Assembly (NCBI GenBank): GCA_024277175.1
Contig: JAJRVT010000260.1
Location: forward strand, 1-46,120
Reading direction: 5' to 3'
Length of the DNA stretch: 46,120 nt
From: Chloroflexota bacterium
Lineage (GTDB): Bacteria; Chloroflexota; Anaerolineae; Caldilineales; Caldilineaceae
Part shown: positions 31,124 through 38,574 of the stretch, one piece after another
Layout of the letters: the number at the start of each line of letters is the position of its first letter
Numbering within the stretch: the first letter of the stretch is position 1
Notes under the pieces: generated by a model
Databases searched by the model: none
What the model was told of the DNA's origin: nothing
What the model saw: only the letters and a program-made list of their open reading frames with translations
Position numbers and translations under genes: made by a program

Positions 31124-34069
31124 TTGTCTTCGCTAGCGAATGGGTCTGCGTCTAAGGACGACCCAGGCCAGGAATCCGTTCCCATTTCTGCACGTGAAAG
31201 TTCGGCTGTGTACAACGAACAGGTGGACGGTCTGGCCGCGCCTAATAAATTGGCCGCTGATCGAGATGATGCGTCCACCCTGGCCCGGTTGACGGGCCAG
31301 CGACTTGGCCCTTATTTGATTCGCGAACGCTTGGGGGGCGGCGCCCATTCCACCGTCTACCGCGCGGTGCGAGTGGACTCGGGCGGTCAGGCCACCGATG
31401 AGGTCGTCGCCCTCAAGATCCTTCTACCCGGGGCGGACGCCGCCACCCGCACCCGCTTCCACCATGAAGCGCGCACGGCGATAGCCCTCGATCATCCCCA
31501 TATCGTCCGGACCATCCAGGTGGGCGAGACCGCGGACGATGACGTGGCCTTTATCGCCATGGAACTGGTGGAGGGGGTCAGCCTGGGCGAGTTGTTGGAG
31601 CGCCAACTCCAGTTGAGCGTGCTGGATGCGTGCAGCGTGTTGGAATCCATCGCCTGTGCATTGGCCTATGCGCACGATCAGGGCGTGGTCCATCGCGACG
31701 TCAAACCCAGCAACATCCTCCTACGCCGCGCGGAGCCGGACGCGCCGGGAAGCATCGCCCTGGCCGCGCTCGACTACCCGGTGACGCCCTTGCTCTCCGA
31801 TTTCGGCATCGCGCGGGCCATGGACGCACCCGAACTGACCAGCGTGGGCCGCACCATCGGCACACCGGCCTATATGTCGCCTGAACAGTGCGAAGGCGGC
31901 CGCGAGGTGGACGGGCGCGCCGACATCTACTCCCTGGGCGCGGTCTTCTACCGCTGTCTGGTGGGGCGTCCACCCTACACCGGGGCGACCACCCAAATCC
32001 TATACGCCCACGTCTATAGCCCCCTGACCATTCCCGATGACGTGTTGGTGAAGTTGCCCATTCACGTCATCAACATTCTGCGCCGATCTCTGGCCAAAGA
32101 TCTGGATCAGCGCTACCCGTCGGCTCAACTCATGGCCGATGACCTGGCGCTGATCGCGGGTCGGCGCATGACCATCGGCCCCGATGACGCCGTGGACGCC
32201 GAGGACGCCACCCGCACCATGACCTCGTTGCCCGTCCCCAGCCCGCGCACGGAGACCGCCAGCGTTCTGATCCCGGCCAAGCGCGAAGGGACCACCCGCA
32301 CCCATACCCTGTTGCAGCCGCGCGTTTCCCGCCCGGCATCGTCGGGCCAGCCGACGGCGGCCAGGAAGCGAAGATTTTGGTCCGGCGTTAGTATGTTGTG
32401 GCTGGCTATCGGCATCGTCATGGTCACGCTTTTGTTCGTGGTGGTTGTCGGCTCCAGGGTCAGGAACGCCGCGCCTGCCGTCGGCGGCGATCTCGCTCAG
32501 GTCGTTACGCCCGATAGCGGCGGCGATGGTGGCGGCGACGGCGCCGGCGGGAACGAAGGCGGCGCGCCCATGGTCACGCCCACCCTGGCGTCCATGCCCG
32601 CGATCAACGTGGAATCGGCCTGGGATGATGCGCTCTATTTTTACAATGGCCATGACTGGAAGAACGCGCAGGAGCAGTTGACCCTCCTCCTGCGCACGGA
32701 TCCCGCCTACAACCGCCTTCAGCAGACGACGCCGCCCGAAGACGAGGCCAAGTTGATCGTGGAAACCTTCATCGATCACCCGGACGCCGAGTTCTGGCAG
32801 CGGGTGGATGGCCTCTTCACGCCCGATGACCTGGCGGCCATGCTCTTCGATATTTATGTCGGCCTGGGCGTCAACGAGTTGGGTGAAAACCGGCCCGCGC
32901 GCGCAGCAGAGTATTTTCAGATGGCTCTGGATGTCAACCCCAATGCGCCTGAGATCGCAGCGCTGTTGGCGTCCACCCAGGCCTATGTGGGCGCTCTGCC
33001 TGTGGACAAGCCCGCCACGCGCCAGGCGTTACACGATTTCAGCGTCGCGCTGGCCGAATCACTGGCCAACGAAGGGCGATACTGCGCAGCCTCTGAACAG
33101 ATGGACGCGGCCCTTGGGCTTGTCTCTTCCGAGGACCTGGTCGATCAGCGCAATGACTACCAGACCCGTTGCGTCCAAGAGTTGCAGGTTCAACAGCCGC
33201 CGGCGGTCGACGAAAACGCGGAACTCGCTCTGCGCGAGTTGGCGGGACGATTGATCTATTCGACCCAGGAGCAGGGACGCTACACCATCTACAGCGTGGC
33301 GGCCCGTCCCCAGGCCCGGTCGCTTCTGCTGGTCAACGATGGTCGCCTGCCGGACATGCCGTCGGTTGGCGATCGGCTGGCCTTTTACAGCACCCGCTCC
33401 GACTATCGCGGCCTCTCCGGCGTGGACCTTTTTTCCGGGCTGGGACCCGACGCGCGCAGCATTCGCTACACCCGGCATGATGAAGACGCCGCCGAAAGTC
33501 CCGCCACCTGGAACCCCGCCGGTAACCGGCTCACCTTCGCTTCCCGCCGGGAGGGGGACAAGGTGGAGCGGGTCTTCGTCACCTGGGCCGACGAGAGCGA
33601 TGATGACACCGTTATGCTGGCCTTTGGCGGCGAACCAGTCTGGCACCCCAGCTTGGACACGATCCTCTACAGCGGCGTGGACAACACGGGCAACCGTCCC
33701 GGCCTTTGGCTCATTAATGCAGACGGAACCAATCGCCGACGGCTGACCCAGGTGCGCGGTGATATTCGTCCCCAGTGGTCGCCTGGCGGCCAGTATATCG
33801 TCTTCACCAGCTCGAACCGGGATGGCAATTGGGAGATCTACCGCCTGAACCTGATCGACATGTCTACCAAGCGATTGACTGATAACCCGGCCCAGGATGT
33901 GTTGCCCACGGTGGATCCCAGCGGCGCCTACGTGGCCTTCATGAGCGATCGCGACGGCTCGTGGGCCATCTGGGTGACGCCTGTGAACGGCGGCCCCGTG
34001 GAGCGGCTGACGGACGTGGTCGGCGCAGACATCAACTGGCTGGAACACAGCATGCAGTGGATTCCGTAA
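31124..34069 (+). CDS. Receptor-type Ser/Thr protein kinase with extracellular helical-repeat and TolB-like beta-propeller domains
   Basis: 981 residues. The kinase domain (about 60-345) is complete: GGGAHSTVY loop, Lys98 in VVALKIL, HRDVKPSNILL (Asp192, Asn197), DFG 226-228 and SPE 252-254. A juxtamembrane linker leads to one helix (about 424-443), then a Gly-rich spacer. Outside the membrane lie helical TPR-like repeats (about 500-700; HDWKNAQEQL, RPARAAEYFQMALDVNP) and a TolB/WD40-type propeller (about 725-980; WNPAGNRLTFASRREGDK, PQWSPGGQYIVFTSSNRDGNWEIY, VDPSGAYVAFMSDRDG). It would sense something outside and phosphorylate cytoplasmic proteins, possibly the divergent FHA regulator. The start TTG 31124 is uncertain: the ribosome site is poor. 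Confidence 0.9.
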   Translation: MSSLANGSASKDDPGQESVPISARESSAVYNEQVDGLAAPNKLAADRDDASTLARLTGQRLGPYLIRERLGGGAHSTVYRAVRVDSGGQATDEVVALKILLPGADAATRTRFHHEARTAIALDHPHIVRTIQVGETADDDVAFIAMELVEGVSLGELLERQLQLSVLDACSVLESIACALAYAHDQGVVHRDVKPSNILLRRAEPDAPGSIALAALDYPVTPLLSDFGIARAMDAPELTSVGRTIGTPAYMSPEQCEGGREVDGRADIYSLGAVFYRCLVGRPPYTGATTQILYAHVYSPLTIPDDVLVKLPIHVINILRRSLAKDLDQRYPSAQLMADDLALIAGRRMTIGPDDAVDAEDATRTMTSLPVPSPRTETASVLIPAKREGTTRTHTLLQPRVSRPASSGQPTAARKRRFWSGVSMLWLAIGIVMVTLLFVVVVGSRVRNAAPAVGGDLAQVVTPDSGGDGGGDGAGGNEGGAPMVTPTLASMPAINVESAWDDALYFYNGHDWKNAQEQLTLLLRTDPAYNRLQQTTPPEDEAKLIVETFIDHPDAEFWQRVDGLFTPDDLAAMLFDIYVGLGVNELGENRPARAAEYFQMALDVNPNAPEIAALLASTQAYVGALPVDKPATRQALHDFSVALAESLANEGRYCAASEQMDAALGLVSSEDLVDQRNDYQTRCVQELQVQQPPAVDENAELALRELAGRLIYSTQEQGRYTIYSVAARPQARSLLLVNDGRLPDMPSVGDRLAFYSTRSDYRGLSGVDLFSGLGPDARSIRYTRHDEDAAESPATWNPAGNRLTFASRREGDKVERVFVTWADESDDDTVMLAFGGEPVWHPSLDTILYSGVDNTGNRPGLWLINADGTNRRRLTQVRGDIRPQWSPGGQYIVFTSSNRDGNWEIYRLNLIDMSTKRLTDNPAQDVLPTVDPSGAYVAFMSDRDGSWAIWVTPVNGGPVERLTDVVGADINWLEHSMQWIP

Positions 34070-34080
34070 CCCCCCTGTAC

Positions 34081-34098
34081 AGCAACATTTATGTTGCT
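34081..34098. other. Small hairpin after the kinase gene
   Basis: AGCAACAT-TT-ATGTTGCT, 8-bp stem, 12 bases after the stop. No T-run, so it may only stabilise the mRNA end. Confidence 0.4.
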
Positions 34099-34123
34099 CT
34101 GCTCGCGATTCGAAGACTTCGGG

Positions 34124-34261
34124 TATCTATTCAGACAGGCTCCGTTGGAACGCGGATTTTCGCGGATTCAAACGGATTTTCACGGATTTTTCTGAGAAAT
34201 CCGTGAAAATCCGGCTTCATCCGGTAAAATCCGCGTTCCAATAGTGGTCGCTGAATAGATA
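34124..34261. repeat. Complete family D element (138 bp), copy 1
   Basis: Outer arms TATCTATTCAG / CTGAATAGATA. Next inward, TTGGAACGCGGATTTT pairs with AAAATCCGCGTTCCAA, and at the centre GGATTTTCACGGATTT pairs with AAATCCGTGAAAATCC. The whole unit is one long hairpin. It ends 23 bases before the next start codon, so it lies in that gene's leader. A second copy is at 45699-45833. Confidence 0.8.
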
Positions 34262-34284
34262 CAATTCATCCAGGAAGGACCCTG

Positions 34285-35097
34285 ATGACTCAACTTCACC
34301 CGCGCGGCCGTCGCGCCCTACGATTGATTGCAACGCTCCTGTTCGCCTTGTTGGTATTGACCGCCTGTGGGCGCAGCAAACAAGCCCCGCCCACCCCCAC
34401 GCCGCCGCCCCCCACTGCAACGCCCACCCCCATTCCCCCCACGCCCACGCCTGTGAGCGCGGACCCCGCTGGAGGCGCCGACGCACCAGACGCCGACGCG
34501 ACGCCCATCCCCACACCGGAGGTCACCATCCCCCAGGGCTTCACCGTGCAGACGGATGACGCGCGCGGCTATTCTCTGGCCCTGCCCCGGGGCTGGACTA
34601 CGCTGGATCTGCGCAGCGACAAATTCCAGGGGCTGGCCGGGACGTTTGGACTCGGTGAGCAGCTCGCCCCCCTCAACGACTTCCTGGACAGCCCCGATGG
34701 CCAGGCCGTGGGCATGGTCGCGGCCACCGATCTGGCGGGGATGATGTTCGGCGGCGCGCCCACGTTGCTCAACGTCTCCATCGTCGATGCGCCCGGCGCC
34801 ACGCCGGCATCGGTCATCGACGCTCTGCGCTCCCTGCTGGACAGCAACGCCTCCCTCCTGGGAGACGTGCAGATCGAATCCCTGGAACCCGCGACCATCA
34901 ACAACCTGCCGGCCGTGACCGCGAATCTGACCGCGGATCTCAGCGCCTATGGGCTGGATCGGCAGCTATACGTGGATGTAACCGGCCTGATCGCCAACGA
35001 CAAGGTCTATGTCCTCACCCTGGCCACCGAGGCCGGCAAACGGGCTGACAAAGCGGCGGAATTCGCCCAGATCATCGGCTCCTTCCGACCGGAGTAA
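34285..35097 (+). CDS. Hypothetical lipoprotein with TPT linker
   Basis: 270 residues. Lipoprotein signal with lipobox LTAC (Cys28), then a Pro/Thr-rich linker (about 34-80), then a globular domain of about 180 residues starting IPQGFTVQTDDARGYSLALPRGW. The GYSLALPRGW start resembles PsbP-like or DUF1795-like beta proteins, but I cannot name the family with confidence. AAGGA lies 7-8 bases before ATG 34285. The protein is exported and lipid-anchored, with the linker lifting the domain off the membrane. It follows the kinase gene but is separated by a full family D element. Confidence 0.75.
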   Translation: MTQLHPRGRRALRLIATLLFALLVLTACGRSKQAPPTPTPPPPTATPTPIPPTPTPVSADPAGGADAPDADATPIPTPEVTIPQGFTVQTDDARGYSLALPRGWTTLDLRSDKFQGLAGTFGLGEQLAPLNDFLDSPDGQAVGMVAATDLAGMMFGGAPTLLNVSIVDAPGATPASVIDALRSLLDSNASLLGDVQIESLEPATINNLPAVTANLTADLSAYGLDRQLYVDVTGLIANDKVYVLTLATEAGKRADKAAEFAQIIGSFRPE

Positions 35098-35134
35098 GGC
35101 GTTTTTTCCAACGATTGAGGGGCGAGTGCGTCGT

Positions 35135-35178
35135 ACTGGCCAGGGATTCGTCGTATGACCCTGGCGCGTCTGGCCAGT
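35135..35178. promoter_or_regulatory. Inverted repeat upstream of the beta-galactosidase gene
   Basis: ACTGGCCAG (35135-35143) pairs with CTGGCCAGT (35170-35178). An inner CCAGGG/CCCTGG pair lies between them. It stands about 50 bases before ATG 35229 and could be an operator or leader hairpin for sugar control. Confidence 0.4.
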
Positions 35179-35228
35179 GCGATGGACTTCACCCGGTTCA
35201 TTGAAAAGATACGGGGCAAGAAAACTCC

Positions 35229-37352
35229 ATGATCTATTTTGGCTGTGACTACTATCCTGAACAGTGGAGCCAGTGGCTGGAGGAGGGCGAAGCCCGCTGG
35301 GCCGAGGACGCCCGCCTCATGGCCGCGGCCGGCTTCAACGTGGTGCGCCTGGCGGAGTTCGCCTGGGGGCTGCTGGAGCCGGCCCCGGACCAGTTCGACT
35401 TCGCCTGGCTGGAGCGGGCCGTAGACCTGCTGCACGATCACGGGTTGCAGGTGGTCCTGGCTACGCCCACGCCCACGCCGCCCCCCTGGCTGCTGGACGC
35501 ACACCCCGACATCACCCAGGTCACCGCGGACGGCCGGCGTCTGGGGCCGGGCACCCGCCGTGAGGCCTGCGCCAACCACCCCGTCTACCGGGAACGCAGC
35601 CGCATCATCAGTCAGGCCCTGGCCGCGCATTTCGCGACTCGCCCCGGGGTCATCGGTTGGCAGACTGACAACGAGTTTGGCTGCCATGACACCGGGCGTT
35701 GCTACTGCGAGCATTGCCAGGCCGGCTTCCGCACCTGGCTGGCGGAGCGCTACGGCGATCTGGACGCGCTCAACGAAGCCTGGGGCGGGGCCTTCTGGGG
35801 CGAGACCTATCGCACCTGGTTGCAGATTCCGCTGCCGACCCATTCTGCGGCCCAGCGCAGCCCCAGCCACCTTCTGGACTTCTACCGTTTCAGCAGCGAT
35901 TCCTGGCGGGACTTCCACGCCATGGAGATCGATATTCTGCGGCGGACCTGCCCCGACCACTTCGTCACCCACAACCTCATGGGCTTCTTTCCCCAGCTGA
36001 ACTACTACGATCTGGCCGCGGAGCTGGACTTCGTGAGCTGGGACAACTACCACTATCACGGGGCCACGCCGGCCGGGGTCGCGGCCGCCCACGATCACAT
36101 GTGGGGCGTGAAAGAGCGCAACTTCTGGGTCATGGAGCAGCAGGTAGGCCAGGTCAACTGGAGCGCGTACAACCCGGTTCCGCCGCCTGACTTCGTGCGC
36201 CTCAAGAGCTACCAGGCCATCGGTCATGGCGCGGACGGCGTGGTCTACTTCCGCTGGCGGCAGGCCCTGGGCGGTAGCGAACAGTACCACAGCGGTCTCC
36301 TGAACCAGGCCGGCCGCGAGACCATGGGCTATCGCGAGGCTTGCAGCATCGGTCAGGAGCTGGCGCGCCTGGCCTCGGTGCTGGAGGGGACCGAACCCCG
36401 GGCCCAGGTGGCCATCCTGCTGGACTATGACAGCCGCTGGGCGTTGCAGCTACAGCCCCACAACAGCCGCCTGCGCCACGATCCGCCCGCCGACTACAGC
36501 CTGGAAAACCCGGCGCTGGAAGTGGACAGGGACGCGTTCCATGAACCCCGGTATTTGACCGGCCGCGCCTATCTAGCCTGGCCTTTCAGCGCCGCCTACA
36601 CCGCATTCTGGGAGCGCAACGTCCCTGTGGCCGTGGTCGCGCCCGAAAGCGATCTGAGCCGCTATAAACTGGTCTGCGCACCCTTCCTCAACCTGCTGCG
36701 CCCGGCCGTGGTGGAGAACCTCAAACGCTACGTCGCCGGCGGCGGGACTCTGGTCCTGGGACCGCGCACCGGCTTCAAGGACGAGTCGAATCGCCTCTTC
36801 GCCAGCCCCCAACCCGGTCCCCTGGCCGAGCTGGCCGGCGTGACCGTGCGCTTCTTCGATTCCCTGGAGCCGGAGCGGATCAACGTGCTGCGCTGGGAGC
36901 AGATCCACGGCGCGCGGCGTACGGAGATCGGCCTCTGGGCGGAGGTGCTGGATCCGGTAGGTGCGGAAGTCATAGCCACCTACACCCAGGACTGGTACGC
37001 GGGCGAGGCGGCCATCACCGCGCGGCGGCATGAGGGCGGCGGGCACGCCCTTTACGTGGGCGCGATGGGTGGACCGACCCTCTACGCCAACCTGTTCGAC
37101 TGGCTGCTGCGCGATCTGGACGTTCATCCCCTGATCCCCTCCATGCCCGGCGTGGAAGTCTGCGCCCGCTATGGCGAGGATGGCCGTCGCGTCATTTTCC
37201 TGCTCAATCATACCGGCCAGGTGCAGCGCTTCACCCTGGCCCGGCCTGTGCAGGAGTTGCTGAGCGGCGAGGAATTTTCCACCTTTGTGCGCCTGCGCCC
37301 CGGCCAGGTGGCCATCTTCGAGGATGGCTCCCAGTTCGGGCAGGCGCTGTAG
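35229..37352 (+). CDS. GH42 beta-galactosidase
   Basis: 707 residues, the usual GH42 size. The TIM-barrel starts at once (MIYFGCDYYPEQWS). The acid/base Glu149 is in WQTDNEFG and the nucleophile Glu303 in WVMEQQVGQVNW. The four zinc cysteines of many GH42 enzymes are present: Cys114, then Cys158, Cys160 and Cys163 in GRCYCEHC. The trimerisation domain (about 410-620) and the small C-terminal beta domain (FLLNHTGQVQRF) follow. It removes terminal beta-galactose, usually from plant galactan or arabinogalactan oligosaccharides. No signal peptide, so cytoplasmic. No sugar transporter is nearby. The ribosome site before ATG 35229 is weak. Confidence 0.95.
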   Translation: MIYFGCDYYPEQWSQWLEEGEARWAEDARLMAAAGFNVVRLAEFAWGLLEPAPDQFDFAWLERAVDLLHDHGLQVVLATPTPTPPPWLLDAHPDITQVTADGRRLGPGTRREACANHPVYRERSRIISQALAAHFATRPGVIGWQTDNEFGCHDTGRCYCEHCQAGFRTWLAERYGDLDALNEAWGGAFWGETYRTWLQIPLPTHSAAQRSPSHLLDFYRFSSDSWRDFHAMEIDILRRTCPDHFVTHNLMGFFPQLNYYDLAAELDFVSWDNYHYHGATPAGVAAAHDHMWGVKERNFWVMEQQVGQVNWSAYNPVPPPDFVRLKSYQAIGHGADGVVYFRWRQALGGSEQYHSGLLNQAGRETMGYREACSIGQELARLASVLEGTEPRAQVAILLDYDSRWALQLQPHNSRLRHDPPADYSLENPALEVDRDAFHEPRYLTGRAYLAWPFSAAYTAFWERNVPVAVVAPESDLSRYKLVCAPFLNLLRPAVVENLKRYVAGGGTLVLGPRTGFKDESNRLFASPQPGPLAELAGVTVRFFDSLEPERINVLRWEQIHGARRTEIGLWAEVLDPVGAEVIATYTQDWYAGEAAITARRHEGGGHALYVGAMGGPTLYANLFDWLLRDLDVHPLIPSMPGVEVCARYGEDGRRVIFLLNHTGQVQRFTLARPVQELLSGEEFSTFVRLRPGQVAIFEDGSQFGQAL

Positions 37353-37362
37353 CCGGGTTGGT

Positions 37363-37519
37363 TTTGACGCAAAGCCCCCAGTTGAACCTGATCGGTTCAA
37401 TTCCTCCTAAAAGAAACTGGGGGAGTGAGTTTCTTAGTAGTAGGCGCGGTGGCGCAAAGGAGCGCAAAGATTCCCATTTCCCTTTGCGAATCTCTGCGTC
37501 TTGGCGACTTTGCGTCAAA
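37363..37519. repeat. Family E element, copy 1 (157 bp)
   Basis: Ends TTTGACGCAAAG / CTTTGCGTCAAA are perfect 12-bp inverted repeats. The first half carries GAACCTGATCGGTTCAATTC then CTCC, and the second half TGGCGCAAAGGAGCGCAAAG words. It lies between the beta-galactosidase and the DHOD-like gene. Confidence 0.85.
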
Positions 37520-37567
37520 TCGGGTGCCTTCACGCCAAATTTTCGCGTTTGTGAGGATAGGAAATCG

Positions 37568-38434
37568 ATGACCATCGATCTGGCGCCACACCATAAACAG
37601 GGACTGCCGGTGGCGAACCCCATCCTGGCCGCGGGCGGCTCGGTGGGCTATGGCGAGGCTCGGCACGCAGGGCTGGACCTGGGCCGGTTGGGCGCGGTGG
37701 TGGTGGGGCCGGTCATGCGGCGCAGCCTGGCCGGAAAGCAACCGCCCCGCCTGGCCCGCGTGAACGGCGGCCTGGTGCTGGAAACAGGCCTGCAAAACCG
37801 GGGCGTCCGCGCGGTGATTCGCAAATTCGCCCGTCTCTGGCCTGCCCTGGGTTGCCCGGTCATCGCCCAGATCGCGGACGCCCACCCGGACCTGGCCGCG
37901 GAGACCGCGGAGCGCCTGGCCGGGGTGGACGTCGTCAGCGGCCTGGAACTGCTCATCCCCCGCCACGCGGACGCCGGCCTGGTGCGGCGGCTGGTGCAGG
38001 CCGTGGATCGGGCCGCGGACCTGCCCATCTGGGTCAAGCCGCCCCTCTCCCTGGCCGCGGACCTGGCCCCGCCGGCGGTGGAGGCCGGCGCGGCCGCGCT
38101 CGTGATCGCCCAGCCCCTGACCGGCGCGGGGTTGGCTCGAACTCCGGGCGAACTCGCAGGCGGCTCGCCGCCAACTTTGGTGCGCGGCCCCGTCTACGGT
38201 CCCCTAGCCTTCGCTCCCATGCTGGATGCCCTGGCCCAGGTCTCGGCCCTGGATCTGCCGGCTCCACTCATGGCCTGCGGCGGGATCCATACAACTGATC
38301 AGGTGCGCCAGGCCCTGGCCGTGGGCGCGAGCGCTGTCCAACTCGACAGTGCGCTCTGGGTGGAGCCGGGGCTGGCGGGGCGGCTGGTCGATACGTGGAA
38401 GGGGCAGGGAAAAAATTTGACGCAAAGCCCCTAG
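37568..38434 (+). CDS. Dihydroorotate-dehydrogenase-like protein lacking the catalytic Cys/Ser
   Basis: 288 residues. The FMN-barrel pattern of class 1 dihydroorotate dehydrogenases is recognisable: NPILAAGGSVGYG, GLDLGRLGAVVVGPVMR, NGGLVLETGLQNRGV, PIWVKPPLS and the phosphate site ACGGIHTTDQVRQALAVGASAVQL. The catalytic segment ELNxSCPN is replaced by GLELLIPRHAD (126-135), so the base Cys/Ser is missing. The protein may bind flavin but is unlikely to be a normal pyrimidine-synthesis enzyme. ATG 37568 follows AGGAAATCG; a longer frame from 37358 would translate a repeat. The C-terminal LTQSP and stop are encoded by family E copy 2, so the gene lies between two copies of the same element. Confidence 0.75.
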   Translation: MTIDLAPHHKQGLPVANPILAAGGSVGYGEARHAGLDLGRLGAVVVGPVMRRSLAGKQPPRLARVNGGLVLETGLQNRGVRAVIRKFARLWPALGCPVIAQIADAHPDLAAETAERLAGVDVVSGLELLIPRHADAGLVRRLVQAVDRAADLPIWVKPPLSLAADLAPPAVEAGAAALVIAQPLTGAGLARTPGELAGGSPPTLVRGPVYGPLAFAPMLDALAQVSALDLPAPLMACGGIHTTDQVRQALAVGASAVQLDSALWVEPGLAGRLVDTWKGQGKNLTQSP

Positions 38435-38571
38435 TAGAGCCTGGTCGGCTCAATTCCTCCTAGAAAAAACTGGGAGGATATGAGTTTCTTAGTAGGCGCG
38501 AAGGCGCAGAGGATCGCAGAGAAAAACAAAAATCTCTGCGATCCTCTGCGCCTTCGCGCCTTTGCGTCGAA
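38416..38571. repeat. Family E element, copy 2 (156 bp)
   Basis: Same orientation and nearly the same length as copy 1. Ends TTTGACGCAAAG / CTTTGCGTCGAA. The inner hairpin GGCGCAGAGGATCGCAGAGA is perfectly complementary to the sequence following a short A-rich loop. Holds the stop of the DHOD-like gene and ends 4 bases from the stop of the convergent gamma-glutamyltransferase gene. Confidence 0.85.
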
Positions 38572-38574
38572 GTA

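Noticed and set aside
34081-34098. Terminator of the kinase gene
   Set aside because: The 8-bp hairpin lacks a T-run, so it was listed only as a small structure.
37358-37567. N-terminal extension of the DHOD-like gene
   Set aside because: It would translate family E copy 1, giving LTQSP just as copy 2 does at the C-terminus; a ribosome site precedes ATG 37568.
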